From: Microbispora sp. NBC_01189
Lineage (GTDB): Bacteria > Actinomycetota > Actinomycetes > Streptosporangiales > Streptosporangiaceae
DNA length: 64,000 nt
Assembly (NCBI RefSeq): GCF_036010665.1
Contig: NZ_CP108581.1
Span: forward strand, 3,763,501 to 3,827,500
Direction of reading: 5' to 3'
The notes below the pieces were generated by a model. That model was not told the DNA's origin. It saw only the letters and a list, made by a program, of their open reading frames with translations, and did not search any database. Every line of letters starts with the position of its first letter. Position 1 is the first letter of the stretch. The translations under genes and the position numbers were made by a program. This document shows, piece after piece, positions 41,935 through 50,575 of this stretch.

Positions 41935-44900
41935 TTGCATCCGTTCCCTCTGAGCGGGCCGTGGTACCGGATCCAGGCGATCACCGCTCCCTCGCGCACT
42001 TCGTCCGCGGAGTGGGACTTCGTCACGGTGCTCCCCGCGGTCCTGTCCGCCGCGCAGCGCAACCGGCCGTTCGTCATCGGCTGGCTGTCGCGTGGGTCGG
42101 GTGCCCCGCTGGAGCTGATCACCAACGCGGGACCGCTCACGCCGCCCAAGCCGCCGCGCCGGGCGGCCGCGGCCCCGGAGCCGCCGGTCACCGGCCCGCA
42201 GCCGCTGCTGTTCCCCGGCGGCGCGCGGGGCGTGGAGATCGGCGACGAGTGGCTGGCCGACCTCGCCGACCTGGTCTGGACGCCGTGCCCCGGCCGCCAG
42301 GCCCCGCCGCTCTACGGCAGGCGCGAGCCGGAGCCGGACGAGCCCAAGCGGCCCACGCTCTTCGAGTCGACGCTGGTCACGCTCATGTCCCGGCCGTTCG
42401 CCTGGGTGGTCGTCGCCGAGCCGACCGACCTGCTCGACACCGAGGTGGCCCACCTGCGCACCCAGCTCAACGTGCTGCGGCAGTACGGCGACGCCTCCGA
42501 GCGGTCGCGGTTCGACGCCGAGCGGGCCGAGCGCCGGATGCAGGAGCTGGACGCGTTCCGCGAGGCCGGTCTGTGGAACGTCCGGGTGCTGGCCGGCGCG
42601 GCGGGCCCGGACGAACTGCGCCAGATCGCGCCGGTGCTGGTCGGCTCGGTGGAGATGAGCCACCACCCCTACCGGCTGCGCAGCGCCATGACGCTGCCCG
42701 CCCTGTCGGGGGACGGCGCGAGCGAGTCGGTGTACGGCTTCGCCGAGGCGCTCGCCGTCGACCTGCAGGACTCGGCCGACGGCGCGGCGGCGCCGTTCGC
42801 GGCGACGGCCGGGGCCCTCGCCGCGCTCGCCGGGCTGCCGCGCCGGGAGGTGCCGGGAGTCCGGGTGCTCGACGCGGGGTTCTTCGACGTGACGAGCGAG
42901 GCCGACGTGGACGGCTCGGCGGAGTCGATCGACCTCGGCGCGATCGTCGACGGGCAGGACCGCGCCGTCGGCGCGTTCCGGGTGCCGCTCGCGACGCTGA
43001 ACCGCCACGCCTTCGTCACCGGCGCCACCGGCTCCGGCAAGTCCCAGACCGTACGGCACCTGCTGGAGCAGCTCACGAACGCGGGCATCCCCTGGCTGGC
43101 CATCGAACCGGCCAAGTCGGAGTACGCCGCGATGGCCGGCCGGGTCGAGCACCTGGCCCCGCTGACGGTCATCAACCCCTCGGCGCCGGACAACGTGCCG
43201 ATCAGCGTCAACCCGCTCGCGCCCGAGCCCGGCTATCCCGTGCAGGCGCACATCGACATGGTCAGGGCGCTGTTCCAGGCGGCCTTCGACGCCGAGGAGC
43301 CGTTCCCGCAGATCATGTCGCTGGCGTTGCAGCGCGTCTACGAGGCCAACGGCTGGGACGTGGTGACCGGCGGCGGCATCCCGGGGGCCGCCGTGCAGCC
43401 GGCCGTGCCGACGCTGGAGCAGCTTCAGCAGCACGCGCTGGAGGTCATCCAGGAGATCGGCTACGGCAACGAGGTCCAGGCCGACGTCGAGGGCTTCATC
43501 AGCCTGCGCCTGCGCAGCCTGCGCGTCGGCAGCGCGGGCCGGTTCTTCGAGGGCGGCCATCCGGCCGACATCGGCGGCCTGCTCCAGCGCAACGTGGTGC
43601 TCGCGATCGAGGACGTCGCCAACGACGAGGACAAGGCGTTCCTCATGGGCACGCTGATCATCCGGATCGTCGAGCACCTGCGGATGCGGGCCCGGTCCGA
43701 ACCGCGCTCCGAACCGCGGGCCGAGGACGGCGTCGGCGGCCTGCGGCACGTCATCGTGATCGAGGAGGCCCACCGGCTGCTGCGCGACCGGGGCGCCCAG
43801 CGGGCCTCCACCCACGCCGTCGAACTGCTGGCCGGGATGCTCGCCGAGATCAGGGCGTACGGCGAGGGCATCGTCGTGGCCGAGCAGATCCCGACCAAGC
43901 TCGTCTCCGACGTGGTGAAGAACACCGCGCTCAAGGTCGTGCACCGGCTCCCGGCCGAGGACGACCGCGCGCTCGTCGGCGCGGCGATGAACCTGAGCGA
44001 GGATCAGTCGCGTCAGGTCGTGTCGCTCCAGCCGGGCTTCGCCGCGGTGTTCGCCGACGGTATGGACCGCCCGCTGCGCGTGCAGGTGCCGCTTGGAGAG
44101 GACCGCGAGCGCGAGACGCTCGGCCCGGTCCCGCCGATCTGCGGGCGCCGCTCGGCCGCCTGCGGGCGCGAGTGCCGTACGGGCAAGGCCTGCACGCTGG
44201 TGGAGTTGCGCGAGGCCGACCTGCTCGCGGTGGCCCCCGAGTGGGCCTGGCTACGGATCTGGACCGACACGGCGGTCCTGGCGTTCGTGACGAACCGGTC
44301 GCTGCCGGGCGTGCCGCGGGTGCTCGCCGACATCTGGGCGGAGCTGCCGGTCAAGCGGCGCGAGTGCCTGCTGGCCACGCTGGTCGAGCGTTCGGTGTCG
44401 CGCCGCGCCTGGTCGTTGCGCACCTGGTTCGACCCCGCGCTGCTCACCGAGAAGGCCGCCGAGGTCGCGGCCGGGCTGCTCGCGGCCGGCCAGGCGGACG
44501 GCGCGGAGGGCGAGCCGCCGATGCGCGCCGGCGAGCGGCCGGGCGCGGCCTGGGTCATCCCGCAGGTCCGCTGGCTGCACGAGGTGGACCGGTTGTTCCC
44601 TCTCGGGCATCCCGCGCCCAACCTGCGCAGCCCGGCTCCGGCGATGGAGTATCCGCTGTTCGGCACCGACCCCGCCGGCCGGCCGTACCCCCACCAGGGC
44701 GTCAACGGCGCCGAGCCGGCCGAGGGCGCGGTGGCGGTCGGCATGCGCACGGAGCTGCTGGGCCACCGGGCCAAGGCGCTGCGCCACCACCCGCTGTCGA
44801 TGGAGGTGGACCGCAACCGCGCGCTGGCCTGGCGGGTCATCCTCGGCGACGACGAGCACGAGGGCATCCAGCGGGACGTGACGACGGTCGCCATCGCCGT

Positions 44901-45036
44901 CGAGCCCCGCGAGCGGGTCAGGTACGTCGCCCAGACGATGAGCGCGGGCTGGCTGGAGACCGTCCTGTCCTGGCCCCGCCGGTTCGTGCTGCCGTTCGAC
45001 GGCGACACCCCCGCCGAGCTGTCCTTCGGATCGTGA
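41935..45036 (+). CDS. HerA-like (DUF87) ATPase with cysteine cluster
   Basis: 1033 aa. TTG 41935, with GAGGGG upstream, gives the start LHPFPLSGPWYRIQ. Walker A is GATGSGKSQT (363-372), Walker B is HVIVIEEAHRLL (E610-E611), and an LAGMLAEIRAYGEGIVVAEQ sensor region follows. A C-x6-C-x3-C-x5-C cluster (736-753) probably binds zinc, and the last 250 residues contain conserved WRVILGDDEH. HerA/FtsK-type hexamers pump DNA or proteins. The role here is unknown; the degenerate membrane partner upstream suggests a membrane-tied motor. Confidence 0.85.
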   Translation: MHPFPLSGPWYRIQAITAPSRTSSAEWDFVTVLPAVLSAAQRNRPFVIGWLSRGSGAPLELITNAGPLTPPKPPRRAAAAPEPPVTGPQPLLFPGGARGVEIGDEWLADLADLVWTPCPGRQAPPLYGRREPEPDEPKRPTLFESTLVTLMSRPFAWVVVAEPTDLLDTEVAHLRTQLNVLRQYGDASERSRFDAERAERRMQELDAFREAGLWNVRVLAGAAGPDELRQIAPVLVGSVEMSHHPYRLRSAMTLPALSGDGASESVYGFAEALAVDLQDSADGAAAPFAATAGALAALAGLPRREVPGVRVLDAGFFDVTSEADVDGSAESIDLGAIVDGQDRAVGAFRVPLATLNRHAFVTGATGSGKSQTVRHLLEQLTNAGIPWLAIEPAKSEYAAMAGRVEHLAPLTVINPSAPDNVPISVNPLAPEPGYPVQAHIDMVRALFQAAFDAEEPFPQIMSLALQRVYEANGWDVVTGGGIPGAAVQPAVPTLEQLQQHALEVIQEIGYGNEVQADVEGFISLRLRSLRVGSAGRFFEGGHPADIGGLLQRNVVLAIEDVANDEDKAFLMGTLIIRIVEHLRMRARSEPRSEPRAEDGVGGLRHVIVIEEAHRLLRDRGAQRASTHAVELLAGMLAEIRAYGEGIVVAEQIPTKLVSDVVKNTALKVVHRLPAEDDRALVGAAMNLSEDQSRQVVSLQPGFAAVFADGMDRPLRVQVPLGEDRERETLGPVPPICGRRSAACGRECRTGKACTLVELREADLLAVAPEWAWLRIWTDTAVLAFVTNRSLPGVPRVLADIWAELPVKRRECLLATLVERSVSRRAWSLRTWFDPALLTEKAAEVAAGLLAAGQADGAEGEPPMRAGERPGAAWVIPQVRWLHEVDRLFPLGHPAPNLRSPAPAMEYPLFGTDPAGRPYPHQGVNGAEPAEGAVAVGMRTELLGHRAKALRHHPLSMEVDRNRALAWRVILGDDEHEGIQRDVTTVAIAVEPRERVRYVAQTMSAGWLETVLSWPRRFVLPFDGDTPAELSFGS

Positions 45037-45064
45037 TTTCAAGGAGGGGCACTAGTATCGCGGC

Positions 45065-46339
45065 ATGAGTCAGCTTCCGTTGCGGGCCCAGCTCGCCAGT
45101 GCTCTGGGCCGTACGGCCGCGACGCTGTCCAGGGCCACCGGGCGCGGCGACGGCTCGGTGATCGGCGGCCGGGTGGGCCTGATGCTGGAGCCCGACCTGC
45201 TGCGCAAGCTCGCGGCCGACCGCAAGCTCGTCCTGGTCAGCGCGACGAACGGCAAGACCACGACGACCCGTCTCATCACCTCGGCGCTGCAGGAGCTCGG
45301 CGACGTGGCGACGAACGCGTTCGGCGCCAACATGCCCGCCGGGCACGTGTCGGCGCTCGCCTCCAGCAAGGGCGCGCCGTACGGCGTGCTGGAGGTGGAC
45401 GAGAAGTATCTCCCCGAGGTGTTGGACACCACCGAGGCCGGGATCGTCGCCCTGATGAACCTGAGCCGCGACCAGATGGACCGGGCGGCCGAGATCTGGC
45501 TGCTGGCCCAGAAGTGGCGCCGCGCGCTCGCGGGGCGGCCCGCCCACGTGATCGCCAACTGCGACGACCCGCTGGTCACCTGGGGCGCCTCCACCGCCGC
45601 CCGGGTGACGTGGGTGGCGGCCGGGCAGCGCTGGCGGGAGGACTCCTGGTGCTGCCCCGAGTGCGGCGGCCCGCTCGACCGGGCCGGGTTCGGCAACGGC
45701 GGGCAGAACCTGACCGCCGCCCAGCTCGCCGACACCAGCTGGGCCTGCCGCGAGTGCACCTTCCACCGTCCCGAGCCCAACTGGGTGCTCGACGGCGAGG
45801 ACGTGATCGATCCCCGCGGGCAGCGCCGGCGGCTGGACCTCCAGCTTCCCGGCCAGGCGAACCGGGCGAACGCCGCCGTCGCGCTGGCGGTCGCCGAGAC
45901 ACTGGGCCTCGACCCCGGCCGGGCGCTGCCCCGGCTGCGCATGGTCACCTCGGTTGCGGGCCGTTACACCACCGTCGAGCGGGAGGGCAGGTCGCTGCGG
46001 CTGCTGCTGGCCAAGAACCCGGCCGGCTGGCTGGAGGCGTTCGACGTCGCCGACCCGGCGCTGCCGATCATCCTGTCGGTGAACGCGCAGGGGCCGGACG
46101 GCCGCGACACCTCCTGGCTGTGGGACGTCGACTACCGCATCCTGCGGGGCCGGCCGGTGCTGGTCACCGGCGAGCGCCGGCTCGACCTCGCGCTGCGGCT
46201 CGCCGTCGCGGAGGTGCCCTTCCAGCTCTGCGACTCGTTCGAGCAGGCGGTGGCCGTCCTCGCCCCCGGCAAGATCGACGTGATCGCCAACTACACCGCG
46301 TTTCAGCAGATCCGAGCGGAGTTCGGCCGTGCCGTCTGA
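45065..46339 (+). CDS. murT: Lipid II isoglutaminyl synthase, MurT subunit
   Basis: 424 aa from ATG 45065. The Mur-ligase P-loop is VSATNGKTTTT (about residues 59-69). A zinc ribbon characteristic of MurT is present (CCPECGGPL ... CRECTFHRP), and the C-terminal DUF1727 region contains KIDVIANYTAF. With GatD it amidates D-glutamate in lipid II to D-isoglutamine, needed for peptidoglycan cross-linking. It overlaps gatD by 11 bp. Confidence 0.96.
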   Translation: MSQLPLRAQLASALGRTAATLSRATGRGDGSVIGGRVGLMLEPDLLRKLAADRKLVLVSATNGKTTTTRLITSALQELGDVATNAFGANMPAGHVSALASSKGAPYGVLEVDEKYLPEVLDTTEAGIVALMNLSRDQMDRAAEIWLLAQKWRRALAGRPAHVIANCDDPLVTWGASTAARVTWVAAGQRWREDSWCCPECGGPLDRAGFGNGGQNLTAAQLADTSWACRECTFHRPEPNWVLDGEDVIDPRGQRRRLDLQLPGQANRANAAVALAVAETLGLDPGRALPRLRMVTSVAGRYTTVEREGRSLRLLLAKNPAGWLEAFDVADPALPIILSVNAQGPDGRDTSWLWDVDYRILRGRPVLVTGERRLDLALRLAVAEVPFQLCDSFEQAVAVLAPGKIDVIANYTAFQQIRAEFGRAV

Positions 46340-47036
46340 ATTGTCCATCGTCTGGATCTATCCCGACCTGCTCAGCACGTACGGAGACCAGGGGAACGTC
46401 CTGGTGCTGGAGCAGCGGGCCCGGGCCAGGGGGATCCCCACCCGGACCATCCACGTGCGCTCCTCCGACCCCGTGCCGCAGCAGGGCGACGTTTACCTGA
46501 TCGGCGGCGGCGAGGACCGGCCGCAGATCCTCGGCGCCGAGCGGCTGCGCCGCGACGGCGGCCTGCACGCCGCGATCCAGCGGGGTGCGGCCCTGCTGGC
46601 GGTCTGCGCCGGCTACCAGATCATGGGCACGGTGTTCGGCGGCGAGGAGGGCCAGCCGGTGCCCGGCGTCGGCCTGCTCGACATCAGCTCGGGGCGGGGC
46701 GAGCGGCGCGCGGTCGGCGAACTGGCCGCCGAGGTCGACCCCGCGCTCGGGCTGCCCACGCTGACCGGGTTCGAGAACCACATGGGCGTGACCCGGCTGG
46801 GTCCGGGGGTGCGCCCGCTGTCCCGGACGGTCGTCGGCACCGGCAACGGCGACGGCACGGAGGGCTGCTACGCGGGCCGGATCATCGGCACCTACCTGCA
46901 CGGCCCGGCGCTCGCCCGCAACCCCGCGCTGGCCGACCTGCTGCTGAGCTGGGTGACCGGCCCGCTGCCCGCGATCGACGACGGCTGGTATCAGGCGCTG
47001 CGCGACGAGCGCCTGCGCGCGGTGCTGCCCGCCTGA
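46329..47036 (+). CDS. gatD: Lipid II isoglutaminyl synthase, GatD glutaminase subunit
   Basis: 235 aa from GTG 46329. It is a CobB/CobQ-like class I amidotransferase with the nucleophile Cys in LLAVCAGYQIMG (about residue 94) and the His in GTYLHGPAL (about 189). It hydrolyses glutamine and feeds ammonia to MurT. The opening IVWIYPDLLSTYGDQGN is typical of GatD. Confidence 0.96.
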   Translation: MPSELSIVWIYPDLLSTYGDQGNVLVLEQRARARGIPTRTIHVRSSDPVPQQGDVYLIGGGEDRPQILGAERLRRDGGLHAAIQRGAALLAVCAGYQIMGTVFGGEEGQPVPGVGLLDISSGRGERRAVGELAAEVDPALGLPTLTGFENHMGVTRLGPGVRPLSRTVVGTGNGDGTEGCYAGRIIGTYLHGPALARNPALADLLLSWVTGPLPAIDDGWYQALRDERLRAVLPA

Positions 47037-47044
47037 CCCGCCCG

Positions 47045-47074
47045 CGCCCCCGGCCCCTCGCGGGACCGGGGGCG
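47045..47074. terminator. Hairpin after gatD
   Basis: CGCCCCCGG (47045-47053) and CCGGGGGCG (47066-47074) form a 9-bp stem between convergent genes. Confidence 0.65.
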
Positions 47075-47108
47075 GCGGTCGCTCTCGAAGGGCGGCCTGG
47101 GAGCGGGA

Positions 47109-47471
47109 TCAGTAGACGAGCGCCTGCACGCCCTCGCCCAGGATCTCCTCGACGAATGTGGGGGCTCCCGCGATGCGGACCCCGTCGATGACGTCGTCCA
47201 CCGTGATGCCCCTGCGGGCGGCGCACTGCGTGCAGAGTGTGACCCTGCCCGCGGCGAGGACGGCCGCGAGCAGGTCCTCCAGCGGCGCGGCCTCGGCCAG
47301 GGTGAACTCCTTGGCCCGTCCCGGCAGGGCGAACCAGGAGGACTCGCCGGTCAGCCAGAGCGAGACCGGGACACCGCTCGCCAGCGCCGCCGCCGCGACC
47401 GTGAAGGCCTGGTTGCAGCGCTCCGGGGCGTCCGCCCCGGCCGTCACCTTGATCACCAAAGATCGTGCCAT
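47109..47471 (-). CDS. DsrE-family protein
   Basis: 120 aa from ATG 47471. It has a DsrE/F-like alpha/beta fold: LVIKVTAGADAPERCNQAF, GVPVSLWLTGES, TLCTQCAARRG with the conserved Cys pair, and the closing ILGEGVQALVY. Members handle sulfur as persulfides or are of unknown function; the CTQC pair would allow it. Stands alone, convergent with gatD. Confidence 0.85.
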   Translation of the reverse strand: MARSLVIKVTAGADAPERCNQAFTVAAAALASGVPVSLWLTGESSWFALPGRAKEFTLAEAAPLEDLLAAVLAAGRVTLCTQCAARRGITVDDVIDGVRIAGAPTFVEEILGEGVQALVY

Positions 47472-47595
47472 AACGGAAGCCTAGTCCGCCGGGCCGCTCC
47501 GTGCTCCCGGCTCCCGCCCCGTGCTCCCGGCTCTCGGTTCCCGTCACGCACCAGATGATTTCGGGGCTCTCCCCGCCGCCTCTAAGCTCGTCTCC

Positions 47596-48093
47596 ATGGA
47601 CGTACACCCCGACCTTGAGCCGATCGCCTTCCTCCTGGGCCGCTGGGAGGGGGCCGGCGTGATCGGCTATCCCACCATGGAGAGCGCCAACTTCGGCCAG
47701 GAGGTCGTGTTCGGGCACAACGGGAAGCCGTTCCTGAGCTACCGGAGCCGGAGCTGGCTGCTGGACGCCGAGGGCGACAAGGTCAGGCCGCTGTCCACCG
47801 AATCCGGCTTCTGGCGCATCCAGCCCGGCCGCCAGATCGAGGTGTGCCTCGCGCATCCCACCGGCATCGTCGAGATCTACGTGGGGGAGGTCGTCTTCCA
47901 CAAGATCGAGCTGCGTACGGACGTGGTCGCGCGCACCACGACGGCCAAGGAGTACAACGCGGGCCACCGGCTCTACGGCCTGGTGAACGGCAACCTCATG
48001 TACGCCTACGACATGGCGGCGGTGGGGCACCCGCTGCAGTCGCACGCCTCCGCCGAGCTCAGGAGGACCGGCGACTCCGACGAGCAGAGCTGA
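47596..48093 (+). CDS. Nitrobindin-like heme-binding beta-barrel protein
   Basis: 165 aa from ATG 47596. The family start LEPIAFLLGRWEGAGVIGYP contains the GRWEGxG motif, and the barrel-closing LVNGNLMYAYDMAAVG segment is near the C-terminus with the His of VGHPLQSHASAEL. Nitrobindins bind ferric heme and isomerise peroxynitrite. A Fur-family gene follows after the small RNA unit, so an iron/oxidative theme is possible. Confidence 0.9.
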   Translation: MDVHPDLEPIAFLLGRWEGAGVIGYPTMESANFGQEVVFGHNGKPFLSYRSRSWLLDAEGDKVRPLSTESGFWRIQPGRQIEVCLAHPTGIVEIYVGEVVFHKIELRTDVVARTTTAKEYNAGHRLYGLVNGNLMYAYDMAAVGHPLQSHASAELRRTGDSDEQS

Positions 48094-48130
48094 CAGGAGC
48101 GGAGCCGACGGGAGCGGAGGTCGCGCCGGC

Positions 48131-48366
48131 GGGAAAAGAAAAACCCCGGGCGCGCTCCGCCTCCTGGGGAGGCGGGCCGGCTGGACCATGACCGGGACGT
48201 TCGTCCGCGGCCGCCGGCTGCCCGGGGTTCCGGTGACTGTCGAGGATTCGCCGGGACGTCGTACGACATCCAGACGGAAGGTCCAGATGGACGAGTCCTA
48301 GCGGACAGCCACCTCGCTAGCCCAATAATGATCAACCATTGTTTGGACCACCTCCCTTCTGCGTGC
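48131..48366 (-). ncRNA. Structured small RNA unit with intrinsic terminator
   Basis: The minus strand has a promoter (48373-48400), a purine-rich GGGAGGTGG, a 13-codon ORF, then a structured 3' half. AACCCCGGGC (48239-48230) pairs with GCCCGGGGTT (48151-48142) around inner helices (CCGCCTCC/GGGAGGCGG and GGGACG/CGTCC), followed by a TTTTTCTTTT run. That makes a discrete transcript of about 235 nt between nitrobindin and the Fur gene. Identity to a known RNA family was not recognised. Confidence 0.6.
48298..48339 (-). CDS. 13-residue peptide ORF in the small RNA
   Basis: ATG 48339 encodes MVDHYWASEVAVR and stops at 48298. A GGGAGGTGG sequence lies about 7-12 bases upstream. The short length, good ribosome-binding site and position near the 5' end of the transcript suggest a leader or regulatory peptide. 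It could also be incidental. Confidence 0.4.
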   Translation of the reverse strand: MVDHYWASEVAVR

Positions 48367-48372
48367 CTTCAA

Positions 48373-48400
48373 ATTATGCGAGCGATCCGCGAAGCGGCAA
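48373..48400 (-). promoter_or_regulatory. Sigma-70-type promoter for the small RNA
   Basis: On the minus strand, TTGCCG (48400-48395) and CATAAT (48378-48373) are separated by 16 bp, a good vegetative promoter for this GC level. Predicted transcription starts near 48366. It lies about 70 bp upstream of the divergent Fur gene start. Confidence 0.55.
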
Positions 48401-48469
48401 GCGGATTATCGGCCGGTCCCGATGGCGTGGCGGAGCCCGTTCTCGGCGCCACGACCTAAACTTCTGGTC

Positions 48470-48880
48470 ATGGCCGAGACTTGGCACGAGGAGCTGCGGG
48501 CCCGCGGCTACCGGATCACCCCCCAGCGCCAGCTCGTGCTGGAAGCGGTCACCGAACTGGGGCACGCGACGCCGGAGGACATCTGCGCCCGGGTGCAGCG
48601 GACGGCCAGAGGGGTCAACATCTCGACGGTCTACCGGACCCTCGAACTGCTGGAGGAGCTCGGTCTCGTCACCCACACCCACCTCGGCCACGGCGCTCCG
48701 ACCTATCACCTCGCGTCGGAGGCCGATCACGTCCACCTCGTCTGCCGGGGCTGCGGCGAGGTCACCGAGGTGGCCCCCCCGCTGGTGGACGGCCTCGTCA
48801 CGGCCCTCGACGCGGAGCTGGGCTTCGCGACCGACGTGCGCCATCTGACCGTCTTCGGCACCTGCCGGAAGTGTCGCTGA
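48470..48880 (+). CDS. Fur-family metalloregulator
   Basis: 136 aa from ATG 48470. Winged helix: RGYRITPQRQLVLEAV ... VNISTVYRTLELLEELGLV. Metal sites: HVHLVCRGCGEV with a C-x2-C pair, and the C-terminal TCRKC pair, both expected for the structural zinc. It senses Fe, Zn or peroxide depending on subtype, which the sequence alone does not settle. It is divergent from the small RNA and may regulate it. Confidence 0.93.
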   Translation: MAETWHEELRARGYRITPQRQLVLEAVTELGHATPEDICARVQRTARGVNISTVYRTLELLEELGLVTHTHLGHGAPTYHLASEADHVHLVCRGCGEVTEVAPPLVDGLVTALDAELGFATDVRHLTVFGTCRKCR

Positions 48881-48978
48881 CCTGGCGTAACGCCGGTAAT
48901 GTCCCAGTTGTGGGTGGTACTACGTACTCATGACGGTAGCGTTGCGATGAGACATCTTGGCCGTCGTCAGGAGTACAC

Positions 48979-49812
48979 GTGACCGTTCCCGTGGACGCCG
49001 CCCGGCGGCGCATCGTTGAGATATTCACATCCGAGGAGGGGCCGCTGCTGCGGCGGTGGAGCGAGGTGTCCGGCGCGCCGGTCGACGAGCTCCGGGACCT
49101 GCACCAGGCGCTCCGCACGGCCCTCGCCGACGACGGCGACCTCGCGGACGTACGCGGCCTGCTCGGCGAGCTGTCCCGCGCCCGCGCGCGGCAGGGCTAC
49201 ACCCCCTCCGACACCGCCCGGGTCGTGTTCTCCCTGAAGGAAGCGGTGTACGAACAGGTCGAGGCCGACGGGCAGGGCGACGCGCTGCGCGGCTTCGCCT
49301 GGCTGTCACGACTGATCGACGATCTCGGACTGTTCACCTTCGAGACCTACTCCGCCGCCCGCGAGAAGATCATCATCGACCAGGCGGAGCAGCTTCTCGA
49401 ACTCTCGACGCCCGTCGTGAAGCTGTGGGAGGGGATCGTCGCGGTGCCGCTGGTCGGCACGCTCGACTCCGCCCGCACGCAGGTGGTGATGGAGAAGCTG
49501 CTGCAGACGCTGGTGGACACCGGCTCGGAGCACGCGGTGATCGACATCACCGGCGTGCCCGCGGTGGACACCGAGGTCGCGCAGCACCTGCTCAAGACCG
49601 TCGTCGCGGCCCGGCTGATGGGCGCGGAGTGCGTGATCTCCGGCATCCGCCCGCAGATCGCGCACACCATCGTCACGCTGGGCATCGAGTTCGGCGACAT
49701 CGTGACGAAGGCGTCGCTCGCCGACGCCCTCGCGTACGCGCTGTCCCGCAGCGGTGTGCAGCTCAAGGGCGCCGCGACCGCCCGGGTCGCGGTCAGGGCG
49801 GAGCGCGGCTGA
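48979..49812 (+). CDS. rsbR: Stressosome protein RsbR (N-terminal sensor plus STAS)
   Basis: 277 aa from GTG 48979. An all-helical RsbR_N-like domain (about 1-150) ends in a linker helix (REKIIIDQAEQLLELSTPVV), followed by a STAS domain (IVAVPLVGTLDSARTQVVME ... VIDITGVPAVDTEVAQHLLK) with the usual phosphorylatable T/S positions. It forms the outer shell and sensor of the stressosome. First of six overlapping genes. Confidence 0.93.
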   Translation: MTVPVDAARRRIVEIFTSEEGPLLRRWSEVSGAPVDELRDLHQALRTALADDGDLADVRGLLGELSRARARQGYTPSDTARVVFSLKEAVYEQVEADGQGDALRGFAWLSRLIDDLGLFTFETYSAAREKIIIDQAEQLLELSTPVVKLWEGIVAVPLVGTLDSARTQVVMEKLLQTLVDTGSEHAVIDITGVPAVDTEVAQHLLKTVVAARLMGAECVISGIRPQIAHTIVTLGIEFGDIVTKASLADALAYALSRSGVQLKGAATARVAVRAERG

Positions 49813-50177
49813 TGGAGCGCGTGCCGATCCTCAAGCTGGGCGACATCCTGATCGTCTCCATCCAGATCGATCTGGACGACCAGAGCGTGCTCTTCCTCCA
49901 AGAGGACCTGGCCGAGAGGGTGGTGTCCAGCGGAGCGCGCGGGGTGATCATCGACATCACCGCCGTGGAGATCGTCGACTCGTTCATCGGCCGGATGCTG
50001 TCGACCATCGCCGCGATGACGCGCATGCTCGACGCCGAGACCGTGGTGGTCGGGATGCGTCCCGCCGTGGCGATCACGCTGGTGGAGCTGGGACTGTCGC
50101 TCGGCGGCGTGCGCACGGCCCTCAACCTCGAAAAGGGAGTCGTGATGCTGGAGCACGCGAGGAGCGCCGAGGGGTGA
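49812..50177 (+). CDS. rsbS: Stressosome scaffold RsbS (STAS)
   Basis: 121 aa from ATG 49812 (one-base overlap with the rsbR stop). A bare STAS domain: LKLGDILIVSIQIDLDDQSV, GVIIDITAVEIVDSFIGRML with the phosphorylatable Ser in EIVDSF. RsbS forms the stressosome core with RsbR and releases RsbT when phosphorylated. Confidence 0.93.
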   Translation: MERVPILKLGDILIVSIQIDLDDQSVLFLQEDLAERVVSSGARGVIIDITAVEIVDSFIGRMLSTIAAMTRMLDAETVVVGMRPAVAITLVELGLSLGGVRTALNLEKGVVMLEHARSAEG

Positions 50178-50575
50178 GTGGGCCGCAGGAGATGCCCATC
50201 GCCACCAACGGCGACGTCGTACTGGTGCGCCAGAAGGTCAGGAGCGTGGCGGCCGAGATCGGGCTCTCCCTGGTCGACCAAACCAAGATCGTGACCGCCG
50301 CCAGCGAGCTGGCCAGGAACGTCCTGGTGCACGCCGGCGGCGGACAGGTGGAGGTCGAGAAGGTCTCCACCGGGCTGCGGCCGGGGCTGCGGCTCGTCTT
50401 CTCCGACGAGGGCCCCGGCATCTCCGACATCGCGCAGGCGATGACCGACGGCTTCACCACAGGTGGCGGTCTCGGGCTCGGCCTGAGCGGGTCGCGGCGG
50501 CTCGTCGACGATTTCGACCTGGTCTCCGCCCCCGGAGAGGGCACCCGCATCACGGTGACCAAGTGGGCCCGTTGA
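50174..50575 (+). CDS. rsbT: Stressosome kinase RsbT
   Basis: 133 aa from GTG 50174 (GTGA overlap with rsbS). GHKL kinase: SELARNVLVHAGGG (N box), DEGPGISDIAQAM (G1), GGGLGLGLSGSRRLVDDF (G2). It phosphorylates RsbR/RsbS and in many bacteria then activates a downstream partner (an RsbU phosphatase or similar). Confidence 0.93.
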   Translation: MSGPQEMPIATNGDVVLVRQKVRSVAAEIGLSLVDQTKIVTAASELARNVLVHAGGGQVEVEKVSTGLRPGLRLVFSDEGPGISDIAQAMTDGFTTGGGLGLGLSGSRRLVDDFDLVSAPGEGTRITVTKWAR

